Source: Marisa cornuarietis (Eukaryota; Mollusca; Gastropoda; Architaenioglossa; Ampullariidae). Taken from it: a stretch of DNA of 64,000 nt. Below the pieces are notes generated by a model. The model had not been told where the DNA came from and did not search any database. It saw only the letters and a program-made list of their open reading frames with translations. The DNA is taken from the NCBI GenBank assembly GCA_004794655.1, contig SMMW01000622.1, forward strand, positions 5,889,501 through 5,953,500. Direction: 5' to 3'. This document shows, in pieces, positions 59,401 to 64,000 of the stretch. Each line of letters begins with the position of its first letter. Within the stretch, counting starts at the first letter, position 1. The position numbers were made by a program, and so were the translations under genes.

Positions 59401-60346
59401 CTAATATATGAATTTAGTAAGTCTTCCACCGTAAAAAAGATGTGTATCAAGTTAATATATGAAGGGCGTGTGTAAAGGCAAAATGCAAGTTGTGTGTATA
59501 GTCGTTCTTTTGATGTACTTTGAATATAGTATTTGTCTTTGTCTTACGCTGTAAAGGGTTACGTCACATACCTAAAATAAAGATCTATGGCTTATATTTA
59601 AACCTATACTGAAATATCACACTACAGATGATAATAAAGTCATTGTCAAAACTTTGATAACATAAATCAGCGTGATGCGATGTAGCATTTATTAGTTCCC
59701 TCAAGTCTTATTTTATTGCAAGCGACATATAGGTACTAATCCTTATTAATTCATCAGGTAAACAGGCGTTGTCTACTCTGGTTTTCCTGGATCCTGCAGC
59801 ATGCTGTTGTGAATCCTCAGGAATAATGATGGTAAAGAGTTTCGATAGGATCCACTAAAGGGTTTGAACTAGAAAAACTAGACTGGGTTTATTGTAACCT
59901 ATCTAAAGCATAATTGCAACAACGAGTGATGATCTCAAGATTCTGCAGGTGTATGAGCCTGCTGCTGCCTTAATTTATTTCTTTATCTACAGATGGCATA
60001 AAATGAAATGTAACCCAATTTCAAAATTGCTTCAAGACACATTTTTCTTCTAGTTTTTATTCGTGAAGTATTTGTTTTGCTATGGACTTGAGTTTATAAT
60101 AATTACATTAAAATGATTTATGTCACGTTAACATGCTTTAACAGTGTCTGTATTTTTTCCCACATTTCAGGATTCCCGGGGCCGACCCTCGAGTTATTTT
60201 GGGACGCTGTTGTCATTGACTATAGGAGACGTTTCTGCACGCAATATCACACCCCATCGGAGGAAAACACCTTAATGGTGACTGGCGGAAAGATAAGAAG
60301 AGAAATGAACTATTTGAACATCCGTTGCACAAAAAAGACTTTGTAA
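26418..60346 (+). CDS. Main gene: secreted multidomain lectin/CUB/pentraxin/HYR/Cys-repeat protein
   Basis: A chain of about 35 plus-strand exons whose splice phases agree at nearly every junction. Order: C-type lectin-like (26418, 27303, 27854), LDLa (28200), CUB (28619, 29051), Cys linker (29511), pentraxin/laminin-G-like (29938, 32969, 33352), HYR (35178, 36523), Cys linker (37054), four-Cys module (37496, 41453, 41805), sixteen ephrin-receptor-like repeats (42403-53815), a second four-Cys module with RKKR site (54295-55711), a 17th repeat (56007) and a terminal exon (60171). No transmembrane segment is seen, so the product is presumably secreted, perhaps cleaved after RKKR. The architecture resembles SVEP1/SCUBE-like extracellular or adhesion proteins, and a role in recognition or matrix is inference. 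Weak points: the missing 5' exon, the lectin-LDLa phase, one donor at about 33,220 and the terminal exon. Confidence 0.75.
27303..27418 (+). CDS. Main gene exon: C-type lectin-like domain, part 2
   Basis: 116 bp, phase 2 to 1. It reads [20 protein letters not shown] and then [11 protein letters not shown], the L.-I..E.E and WIG motifs of the lectin fold. Confidence 0.8.
27854..27989 (+). CDS. Main gene exon: C-type lectin-like domain, part 3
   Basis: 136 bp entering in phase 1. It reads [14 protein letters not shown]... and RLPFVC, the closing Cys. No EPN/QPD or WND calcium-sugar motif is present, so classical sugar binding is unlikely. It ends in phase 2 (TGC AG), which does not fit the LDLa exon directly. 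Confidence 0.7.
28040..28094 (+). CDS. Candidate bridging mini-exon or alternative start
   Basis: A 55-bp stretch between tttgtcag and gtatgt, phase 2 to 0, that would join the lectin exon in phase to an extended LDLa exon beginning at 28142 or 28172 (phase 0). It contains ATG at 28041 followed by [17 protein letters not shown], so it could instead be a weak signal-peptide start for a second transcript. Speculative. Confidence 0.3.
28200..28298 (+). CDS. Main gene exon: LDL-receptor class A domain
   Basis: 99 bp, phase 1-1 (or extended upstream to 28142/28172 in phase 0). It reads [20 protein letters not shown] and then [11 protein letters not shown], with the acidic DxSDE calcium-binding cage intact. 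Confidence 0.85.
28619..28737 (+). CDS. Main gene exon: CUB domain, part 1
   Basis: 119 bp, phase 1 to 0. It reads [20 protein letters not shown] then PCTWVIEG, the CUB opening with the first Cys pair and the C-W-I core. Confidence 0.8.
29051..29255 (+). CDS. Main gene exon: CUB domain, part 2
   Basis: 205 bp, phase 0 to 1. It contains [10 protein letters not shown], the D-Y-I-E-V/L-x-D/S-G motif, and GTGFTATW, the closing strand. The second Cys pair typical of CUB is missing, as in some two-Cys CUB domains. Confidence 0.8.
29511..29657 (+). CDS. Main gene exon: Cys-containing linker
   Basis: 147 bp, phase 1-1, 49 residues with four cysteines ([22 protein letters not shown]). No known domain. 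Confidence 0.7.
29938..30091 (+). CDS. Main gene exon: pentraxin/laminin-G-like domain, part 1
   Basis: 154 bp, phase 1 to 2. It reads [12 protein letters not shown] and [20 protein letters not shown], like the early strands (SFWI) of concanavalin-like domains. Confidence 0.7.
30153..30178. repeat. (CA)n microsatellite
   Basis: CA run followed by (AAAC)n at about 30,208-30,232, in the pentraxin intron. Confidence 0.9.
30427..32665 (-). mobile_element. Decayed LINE with inverted 5' segment
   Basis: From 32,400 down to 30,427 the minus strand encodes reverse-transcriptase pieces: [92 protein letters not shown], then [11 protein letters not shown] and a (GACT)n tail at 30,427. The FADD catalytic segment is deleted and several frames are broken. 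The next part upstream ([32 protein letters not shown]) lies on the plus strand at 32,440-32,660, inverted relative to the rest. This is the layout produced by twin priming. It lies inside the pentraxin intron. Confidence 0.8.
31803..31862. mobile_element. Short repeat inserted in the LINE frame
   Basis: About 57 bp (aataataatagtgaagattt... in minus orientation) interrupts the reverse-transcriptase frame between KSLGAQG and the following PRE. The same sequence is at 35,746-35,822. Probably the 3' end of another retroposon. Confidence 0.6.
32969..33220 (+). CDS. Main gene exon: pentraxin/laminin-G-like domain, part 2
   Basis: Enters in phase 2 after atctacag. It reads [33 protein letters not shown] and [12 protein letters not shown], the W..(F)A.SWD core of the fold. 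The donor is uncertain (33,220 or 33,226; both leave phase 2 and read GTTGGT). Confidence 0.7.
33352..33617 (+). CDS. Main gene exon: pentraxin/laminin-G-like domain, part 3
   Basis: 266 bp, phase 2 to 1. It reads [20 protein letters not shown], the pentraxin-type G.I..(L)N(V)W.R.LT signature, then a tail with two cysteines ([12 protein letters not shown]). Confidence 0.8.
33930..34960 (-). mobile_element. Decayed LINE 3' half
   Basis: The minus strand carries [20 protein letters not shown], a region before the catalytic box, then scattered reverse-transcriptase C-terminal phrases, and near 34,150 the phrase [18 protein letters not shown] that precedes the C-terminal zinc finger in such elements. 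Many stops and frameshifts. A different family from the one at 30.4 kb. Confidence 0.6.
35178..35312 (+). CDS. Main gene exon: HYR domain, part 1
   Basis: 135 bp, phase 1-1. It starts [20 protein letters not shown], matching the D..PP..-C start of HYR domains. Confidence 0.75.
35746..35822 (+). mobile_element. Short retroposon 3'-end-like repeat
   Basis: (AAT)n followed by agtgaagatttttatagcgc and agagcatgctcttagcgctt. It is the same sequence, on the opposite strand, as the insert at 31,803-31,862. Confidence 0.6.
35945..36445. repeat. Minisatellite, about 45-50-bp units, interrupted by a MITE
   Basis: Degenerate repeats around agtagcttgtgagtgtatat and ggaaggtcgggtacatgtag lie on both sides of the MITE at 36,063-36,258. 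Minus-strand open frames here have repetitive peptides only because of the repeat. Confidence 0.75.
36055..36266. mobile_element. hAT MITE, 196 bp, with 8-bp target duplication
   Basis: The element (36063-36258) starts CAGCGTTTCTCAACC and ends GGTTAAGAACCGCTG, a terminal inverted repeat of the hAT type. The 8-mer gtatatag flanks it at 36055-36062 and 36259-36266. No coding sequence. Confidence 0.9.
36523..36618 (+). CDS. Main gene exon: HYR domain, part 2
   Basis: 96 bp, phase 1-1. It reads [20 protein letters not shown] and then RFNVYVQ, the classical HYR ending (Y.A.D.AGN...C.F.V.V). Confidence 0.85.
37054..37257 (+). CDS. Main gene exon: Cys-rich linker
   Basis: 204 bp, phase 1-1, 68 residues with five cysteines ([32 protein letters not shown]). 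Sushi-like spacing is possible but the domain is not assigned. The upstream atgcag acceptor is weak in pyrimidines. Confidence 0.65.
37496..37727 (+). CDS. Main gene exon: four-Cys module 1, part 1
   Basis: 232 bp, phase 1 to 2. Its cysteines ([22 protein letters not shown]) line up with the DCSNT, ALC..DC and GC set of 6223-6502 and 54295-54574. Shorter than those, and without the basic cleavage site. Confidence 0.65.
38580..39270 (+). mobile_element. LINE endonuclease fragment
   Basis: Plus-strand frames read the N-terminal region ([22 protein letters not shown]), then [22 protein letters not shown] and [13 protein letters not shown], the GDFN and SDH endonuclease motifs. Several stops. 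Same family as 18,369-19,145. Confidence 0.75.
39271..40560 (+). mobile_element. LINE RNase H segment and 3' tail
   Basis: Frame 39212-40105 contains [20 protein letters not shown] and [20 protein letters not shown], the DS..-AL and H/R-G-I-GN--AD motifs of retrotransposon RNase H. It ends [18 protein letters not shown]. No reverse transcriptase lies between this and the endonuclease upstream. The 3' end carries the CGCCGTG/CACGGCG hairpin (40515-40547) and an (AAAC)n tail. Confidence 0.75.
40515..40547 (+). repeat. Retroposon 3'-tail hairpin
   Basis: A perfect 7-bp stem, CGCCGTG...CACGGCG, followed by gttaaataaacaaacaaac. The same unit is at 2019 and 51432. Confidence 0.8.
41453..41525 (+). 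CDS. Main gene exon: four-Cys module 1, part 2
   Basis: 73 bp, phase 2 to 0, acceptor gatatctag after a pyrimidine tract. It reads [20 protein letters not shown], which aligns with [20 protein letters not shown] of 7074-7179. Confidence 0.65.
41805..41898 (+). CDS. Main gene exon: four-Cys module 1, part 3
   Basis: 94 bp, phase 0 to 1. It reads [20 protein letters not shown] then FGQFEDVC. Exon shape and final Cys pair match 7469-7559 and 55621-55711. Confidence 0.7.
42403..42555 (+). CDS. Cys repeat 1
   Basis: 153 bp, phase 1-1. QCVSGSFLN...[11 protein letters not shown]...[11 protein letters not shown]...SCV: ephrin-receptor-like (GCC2/GCC3-type) six-Cys repeat. Confidence 0.8.
42727..42888 (+). 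CDS. Cys repeat 2
   Basis: 162 bp, phase 1-1. ECSEGHYYI...[10 protein letters not shown]...[10 protein letters not shown]...ECR. Confidence 0.8.
43492..43656 (+). CDS. Cys repeat 3
   Basis: 165 bp, phase 1-1. YCDKGFQLD...[12 protein letters not shown]...[10 protein letters not shown]...ECSI. Ancestrally duplicated with repeat 9 (47269), from which it differs at about a third of positions. Confidence 0.8.
44038..44202 (+). CDS. Cys repeat 4
   Basis: 165 bp, phase 1-1. [11 protein letters not shown]...[12 protein letters not shown]...[10 protein letters not shown]...SCSL. The peptide is identical to repeat 10 (47841), although about ten codons differ silently. Confidence 0.85.
44568..45231. 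mobile_element. Possible insertion between CATTAG repeats
   Basis: CATTAG occurs at 44568-44573 and 45226-45231, and the 652 bp between them start TGTCAAAG. It is GC-richer than the intron and contains the palindrome ggccgtaacggcc. It does not end in CA, so an LTR call is not secure. Confidence 0.3.
45531..45695 (+). CDS. Cys repeat 5
   Basis: 165 bp, phase 1-1. MCTAGQVIV...[10 protein letters not shown]...[10 protein letters not shown]...CL. The donor (cttaa/gttatc) is weak. Confidence 0.7.
46020..46193 (+). CDS. Cys repeat 6
   Basis: 174 bp, phase 1-1, the longest repeat. [11 protein letters not shown]...[10 protein letters not shown]...[10 protein letters not shown]...NCTL. Confidence 0.8.
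   Translation, partial: RCVGLATSTTPQAASVSPVHKAPGTPATPHSSLTPVPLVLPRMSLLEKEPPVQITAL
46391..46549 (+). CDS. Cys repeat 7
   Basis: 159 bp, phase 1-1. [10 protein letters not shown]...[10 protein letters not shown]...[10 protein letters not shown]...HCA. Confidence 0.8.
46788..46940 (+). CDS. Cys repeat 8 (divergent)
   Basis: 153 bp, phase 1-1. YCLAGQEQ...[11 protein letters not shown]...[12 protein letters not shown]...CDVC. Spacing departs from the other repeats. Its 3' end survives as the chimeric stub at 2419. Confidence 0.7.
47269..47433 (+). CDS. Cys repeat 9
   Basis: 165 bp, phase 1-1. YCDKGFRPS...[12 protein letters not shown]...[10 protein letters not shown]...DCNI. Closest to 2790-2951. 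Confidence 0.8.
47841..48005 (+). CDS. Cys repeat 10
   Basis: 165 bp, phase 1-1. Same peptide as repeat 4, with silent differences only. Confidence 0.85.
48445..48603 (+). CDS. Cys repeat 11
   Basis: 159 bp, phase 1-1. VCPAGKYRN...[10 protein letters not shown]...[10 protein letters not shown]...NCM. Confidence 0.8.
   Translation, partial: WCVPLASIVTVLIYVKTVTPATSNHSLVRLPVIHVMLTTRQLPKHQPHLKIA
48992..49150 (+). CDS. Cys repeat 12
   Basis: 159 bp, phase 1-1. NCPPGQYRD...[10 protein letters not shown]...[10 protein letters not shown]...DCF. Confidence 0.8.
49328..49492 (+). CDS. Cys repeat 13
   Basis: 165 bp, phase 1-1. SCRPGSYRP...[10 protein letters not shown]...[10 protein letters not shown]...DCL. 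Confidence 0.8.
49493..50737. other. Intron, partly copied in copy 1
   Basis: 49.5-50.03 kb resembles 3,160-3,800. A poly-T/G-rich patch lies at 50,280-50,345. No exon or element identified. Confidence 0.6.
50738..50905 (+). CDS. Cys repeat 14
   Basis: 168 bp, phase 1-1, acceptor tttttaag. [11 protein letters not shown]...[10 protein letters not shown]...[10 protein letters not shown]...ACNI. Confidence 0.8.
51432..51464 (+). repeat. Retroposon 3'-tail hairpin (copy 2)
   Basis: CGCCGTG...CACGGCG perfect stem, then gttaaacacaagcaacc. Counterpart of 2019-2050. Confidence 0.8.
51831..51986 (+). CDS. Cys repeat 15
   Basis: 156 bp, phase 1-1. DCGWGQYRV...[11 protein letters not shown]...[11 protein letters not shown]...SCI. 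A paralogue of 4478-4633. Confidence 0.8.
51987..53650. other. Long intron, nothing recognised
   Basis: AT-rich. Minus-strand open frames (52,326-52,697) show no domain. Confidence 0.6.
53651..53815 (+). CDS. Cys repeat 16
   Basis: 165 bp, phase 1-1. NCADGTAYS...[11 protein letters not shown]...[11 protein letters not shown]...SCVDIVA. A paralogue of 5601-5765. Confidence 0.8.
54295..54574 (+). CDS. Main gene exon: four-Cys module 2, part 1, with furin-type site
   Basis: 280 bp, phase 1 to 2. [21 protein letters not shown], then SQRKKR-S with the RKKR codons at 54522-54533. The donor (tccc/gtgcgt) is weaker than in copy 1 (ccag/gtgtgt). Confidence 0.8.
55225..55330 (+). CDS. Main gene exon: four-Cys module 2, part 2
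   Basis: 106 bp, phase 2 to 0. Apparently identical to 7074-7179. Confidence 0.75.
55621..55711 (+). CDS. Main gene exon: four-Cys module 2, part 3
   Basis: 91 bp, phase 0 to 1. Same peptide as 7469-7559, with one silent difference in the last codon pair. Confidence 0.75.
56007..56171 (+). CDS. Cys repeat 17
   Basis: 165 bp, phase 1-1. [11 protein letters not shown]...[10 protein letters not shown]...SCKPC...DCT. Follows the four-Cys module, as in copy 1. Confidence 0.8.
56371..56596 (-). mobile_element. LINE 3'-end fragment (copy 2)
   Basis: Same fragment as 8222-8450, with a cleaner (CATT)n tail (cattcattcattc). Confidence 0.75.
56597..60170. other. Last intron of main gene (duplicated)
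   Basis: Counterpart of 8451-12960 without the solo LTR. Contains (TA)n at 57,546-57,566 and 58,700-58,730. No EGF or transmembrane exon. Confidence 0.7.
60171..60346 (+). CDS. Main gene candidate terminal exon
   Basis: 176 bp entering in phase 1 after cacatttcag and ending at TAA 60344-60346. FPGPTLEL..., [24 protein letters not shown]. Conserved reading frame with copy 1, but low evidence of selection. Confidence 0.45.
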
Positions 60347-60421
60347 ATATAGAAGATGACATGATCTATATTATGCTCCACTTAATATCTCTGATGAGCC
60401 TTTCAAGAGACTGCTGCCTTA

Positions 60422-60686
60422 ATTTTGATGCGGCGTAACCCTCTCAGGCCCTCGATCGTCAGTCTCATGCCCTTTCATCAAGGCCCTTTAATTAGCCCAC
60501 TGTCTGTGCTTTTGATACTATCACAGCGTCATATAGCCGCCTTTTTCCTTTTCTCTTCGAGCGAAGTGTTTGGGTCCCGCCCAGCTTCTTAATTTATTAA
60601 CACTAAGAAATAAAAAGATCTTTACCAGATCAGCCCGATTTATTAAATTAAGATAACAGCGACATATAGAAGAATTAATAGAGAGT

Positions 60687-60728
<42 letters not shown>

Positions 60729-61243
60729 TTATCTATATATAAGTGAATATGAGTCTGCATCTATGAATGAGAAAGAGGAGCAGAAACATCCCCTCAAAAG
60801 TGTATCCCTTGTTTACATGTGTTTAAATATTTTGATTTATTTGATTACATATGCAGATATGCGTTAAAGGGCTAGAAGAACCGAAAGAACAAAAGAGTGA
60901 GAAAGAAAATTAGTTCATAACTCGGTGTGTGTATGTGTGTGAAGGTGTGAGTGAGAGAGATTGCATTTGAAGAAAGCCTATCATAGGAACGTGTGTGAAT
61001 ATATATACATTTACATATTCAAAACTCCTTAGAGGCTTAGAGGGTGAAAATAAAAAATCTTGAATCTTAATAAGTGTCTCACTGCGCCTGGTGACTGTGT
61101 TATACCGTTTAGTGTAACGATCACAATAACGCTCAATTAGTTGTTTTTTATGAATCTGGTTGGTTGTTTTCTGGGCACTTTTGCGAATGAAGTTCTGTTT
61201 TGATCTTATCGGTCGATTAGTTTAATTAATAATCCATGGACCA
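60422..61243. repeat. Downstream end of duplicon (matches 13,965-14,765)
   Basis: Near-identical to copy 1, with a (GT)n(GA)n microsatellite at 60,686-60,726. AATAAA at 60609-60614 is a possible poly(A) signal. Confidence 0.8.
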
Positions 61244-61439
61244 AGACCCTAAGGCCTGCCTTGTTGCCAACAAACATGCATTTATCCAGGTTGATATGAG
61301 ACAGGTAAGAGATCTTAAAAAAGAATTTTGACAGAAAACTAGGTGGGTGAAGATTGAATATAATAATAAGGTGGAAATGAACTTAAAAACTTAGAGATGG
61401 AGCATATTTGAGACATTGCTGGAACTAAACAAAATGATG
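61244..61439. other. Unassigned sequence after the duplicon
   Basis: Nothing recognised in this short AT-rich stretch. Confidence 0.5.
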
Positions 61440-62960
61440 GGTCACGTGACATAAAGACAGGAGGTAGGATGTGCGACTGAGGGTCTTACAAATGACAATC
61501 AAGTTGTATTCCATGTTTGACGTACATGACTTTTCTCGGGAATGTGAATTGCTTTGCTCTTCCCTGTCACCGCCTGATATTTTAATGGACGAGAATGCTG
61601 TAACATTTTTCCTGTCCAGGATCAATCCTTTCAAAACTCCTGGACTGGACGGTCTGAAAGGACGGATGCTCAGGTCCTACACCCTTCAGCTGAGCCCAAT
61701 GGTCACTGTATCATCTGTTCCTGACCTGTCATTTCTTTCTTACGTTATGGGAAATATCCATCATTATTCCAGTACCGAAAAAGTCACCTGCCAAAAAACA
61801 AACAAACAAAAACAAAATGACTTTAAACCAGTGACCTTGACCATGTTGTTGCTAAGTGCACGGAGCGCGTTGGGGGCAACCAGTTAGCCAATGCCATTGC
61901 TGATCAAGTAGATCCTTACCACTTTGCGTACAAAGCAATTAACAACAAATAAATAAAATAAAAAGTAAGAAAGGAGTGGATAATGTCTGCTTTACTTCTA
62001 GAATCTGGTTAGCAAGTCGTCTGGACAGCACTAGTACACACGCTCGTATTCTATTCATGGACTTTTCGTGCGCATTTAATGCCATTCAGTCACATTTACT
62101 ATCATGACGTCTCCTAACACTAAACTTTAACACAAACCTAGTTCTCTGAATGAGGGAGCTTCTTTCCGAGATAAGTCGTAAAGGGTCAGCTTGGGGGTAG
62201 AGCAGTCTCGAAGACATCGTAAATACAGGAGCCCCACTTGGGTGTATTTTGTCATGATGCTGATCATCATATACACCAGTGAAGTCCGGGTAGATTTCTC
62301 CAATTGTGCCCTATCGTTGATTAAGTTTACAGACGATATGGCGTTGGTTGTAGGCTCAAGGACGAAGACTCACTGGCGAGCTGTTCCCTTCAGGTTCATG
62401 GTTGAAAGAAAACTTTCTGATGCTTAATCTTTCTAAAGCTAAAGAACTATTCCTTGATAGAGGGAAACATTAACCGGATCAACCACCTGTGATAAACGGC
62501 AGTGAGACGGGCAAAACAGGTGCAAAGTTCTAGGTATCTAGGCCCAAAGCAAATATTCCTTCCAGGAAAACACCTCAGCACCTGTTCCTGCTAAGGCTGT
62601 CGATGAAGTTCAGTGTCAGTGGCCCTGTCCTTGAACCAGCATATTGCAGCCTTATGGAAAGCATTTCAACATTCAATCTGTATGTGTGGTTTCAAAATTA
62701 AATCCTGTTTGATGAGGGTGGTCAGGATTCCAGGCAAGATCACTGGCTTTACACAAAGACCACTAAGTGATCCATACACCAAGGCTCTGACGTCACGAGC
62801 ATCCACGATTCTGGTGTCTATGAACCAGACTAGGAATGGTTCTCATCTTCCTTTTCACCTTCCTTTCCCCCCGTTTAATGGAGCAAACTCCTCCTAAAAT
62901 CACCTTACTCACAATTTAGACACAGCTGGTATAACTTCTACCAGCTCCACTTAAGTCAAC
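61440..62960 (+). mobile_element. Decayed LINE reverse transcriptase
   Basis: VTFFLSRINPFKTPGLDGLK (finger region), ARILFMDFSCAFNAIQSHLL (motif with FMDFS-AFN), GAPLGCILS, and FTDDMALVV in place of F/YADD. Broken by many stops. CR1-like by eye. Confidence 0.7.
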
Positions 62961-63121
62961 AGTCGTAAGCTTATTATGTGGAGAAGAAATAGGTTTTACC
63001 GCAAAAGAATAGGCATAATAAAGCTTTACGAGGTAAAAATTTTAAAAAAAAGATGGGTGGATGTATCACGTGGTAAAAAAAAGCAGTTGGCAGGGTTGAT
63101 TAAGAACTCTTTCAGGTAGGA
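62961..63121. other. Short unassigned stretch
   Basis: Nothing recognised. Confidence 0.4.
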
Positions 63122-63190
63122 GGGAAGTGGGTAGCCAAGTGGTTACAGCACTGGCGTCCGAACTGGCTGGTTCGATATCTTCGTGGCGAA
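63122..63190 (+). mobile_element. tRNA-derived SINE head
   Basis: A-box-like TAGCCAAGTGG (63132-63142) and B-box-like GGTTCGATATC (63169-63179) at tRNA spacing, inside gtggttacagcactggcgtccgaa-type wording. The body and tail were not resolved. Confidence 0.55.
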
Positions 63191-64000
63191 GCGCTCAAAT
63201 TTGATGAATTTTGGTTTTAAAGTCATCTTATGGTGAAACTGCATTATGGCATGTGGTTCAAAAGGAAGGAAAGAAGGAACAGAGATAAAGGGAGGCAATT
63301 CAAACTTGGAAATCTTTCTATAGTCAGATTTGTCTCTCTTTGCTTTATAGGCACAAGTCGTCTCCAGTCACCTGCCATATATTACATTATGTTTACATTA
63401 CTACTGCGTAAGATCAGATATTGTTTAAAAACTGTTATCTTACACTACCTCTTGTCCAGATGGTTTTGTTAGATCTGACACAGAAACGTAAGACAAAAAA
63501 TTTTTGTAAAATGTCATTTGAATACAAAACTGGTGACTGACTTTTGGAAAGACTTGCACTATGATGTCTGTAGCATAGAACCTTCTTCAAACAGACAGGC
63601 GGCACCCAGCAGTGGCGTAGGAAGATGGTCTTCTTTTGGGGGGGGGGAACTCCATGCTGACAGTGAACAACGTTCACATTCTTGCCTCCTCAGTATCTTT
63701 TCTGAGGGGGAGGCTGCCCCTTGGTTCCAACGCCATAGCCCAGTAGTGTGTAACGGCATTCCAGAAAATCTACACTAACAGGTACAGGCTGGCACTCCAA
63801 ACCCTCACGTGCGTCTTTGTGTGCGAAGCTTCTTTTAACAGCGATTTCGTGCACGCAGGCTTTCCATTGTGGCGCCGTGAAAAGTTTAAAAGAGAACAAA
63901 ACAGCAGTTGACATCCGGAAGTTACTTCCAGTTGCAGGTTAATGACTTTATTTGGCGGAACGGAATGTATGTGCGCCAGAAGTTAGTGTGATAGTGAATG
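63191..64000. other. Right-edge sequence, possible hAT-like MITE at 63,609-63,735
   Basis: CAGTGGCGTAGGAAG at 63,609 and ttccaacgccata near 63,728 form an imperfect inverted repeat around a poly-G run. No matching target duplication was found. The rest is unassigned. Confidence 0.3.

Overview
Eukaryotic, invertebrate nuclear DNA, most likely from a mollusc or another lophotrochozoan. The signs are AT-rich introns with GT..AG junctions, many decayed non-LTR retrotransposons, hAT-type and LTR remnants, and extracellular mosaic proteins built from phase-1 exons. Nothing bacterial was seen: no operons, ribosome-binding sites, CRISPR or rRNA. All splice models were read by eye from junctions and reading phase.

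Main gene (about 26,418-60,346, + strand; its first exon was not found): about 35 exons, roughly 2,000 residues in the window. Domain order is C-type lectin-like (3 exons), LDL-receptor class A, CUB, a short Cys-containing linker, a pentraxin/laminin-G-like domain, HYR, and a Cys-rich linker. Then comes an unrecognised four-Cys module (3 exons, phases 1-2-0-1), sixteen ephrin-receptor-like Cys repeats (one exon each, phase 1-1), a second copy of the four-Cys module carrying a furin-type RKKR site, a 17th Cys repeat, and a small terminal exon. The order recalls SVEP1/SCUBE-type extracellular proteins.

Left block (1-14,770): this holds copies of the 3' end of that gene. 'Copy 0' (1-1,360) is the tail of a paralogue: Cys repeat, EGF, then a transmembrane exon. 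'Copy 1' (2,790-13,136) is a shortened version: three Cys repeats, the four-Cys module, a Cys repeat and the terminal exon. Copy 1 matches 46.9-61.2 kb ('copy 2', the 3' half of the main gene) as a patchwork of near-identical and clearly diverged segments. Because two copies exist, several insertions can be seen beside their own empty sites: a 280-bp retroposon and a 923-bp solo LTR.

Middle (14.77-26.4 kb): no convincing host exon. It holds a ZMYM1-like hAT transposase remnant, a LINE endonuclease fragment and a perfect-looking tandem pair of 1,671-bp LINE-bearing units. That pair is nested in a TTAA-flanked inverted-repeat element. Introns of the main gene carry a LINE with an inverted 5' end, a second LINE relic, a textbook hAT MITE inside a minisatellite, and an endonuclease/RNase H LINE composite. 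The right end (61.2-64 kb) is a decayed LINE, a tRNA-derived SINE head and unassigned sequence.
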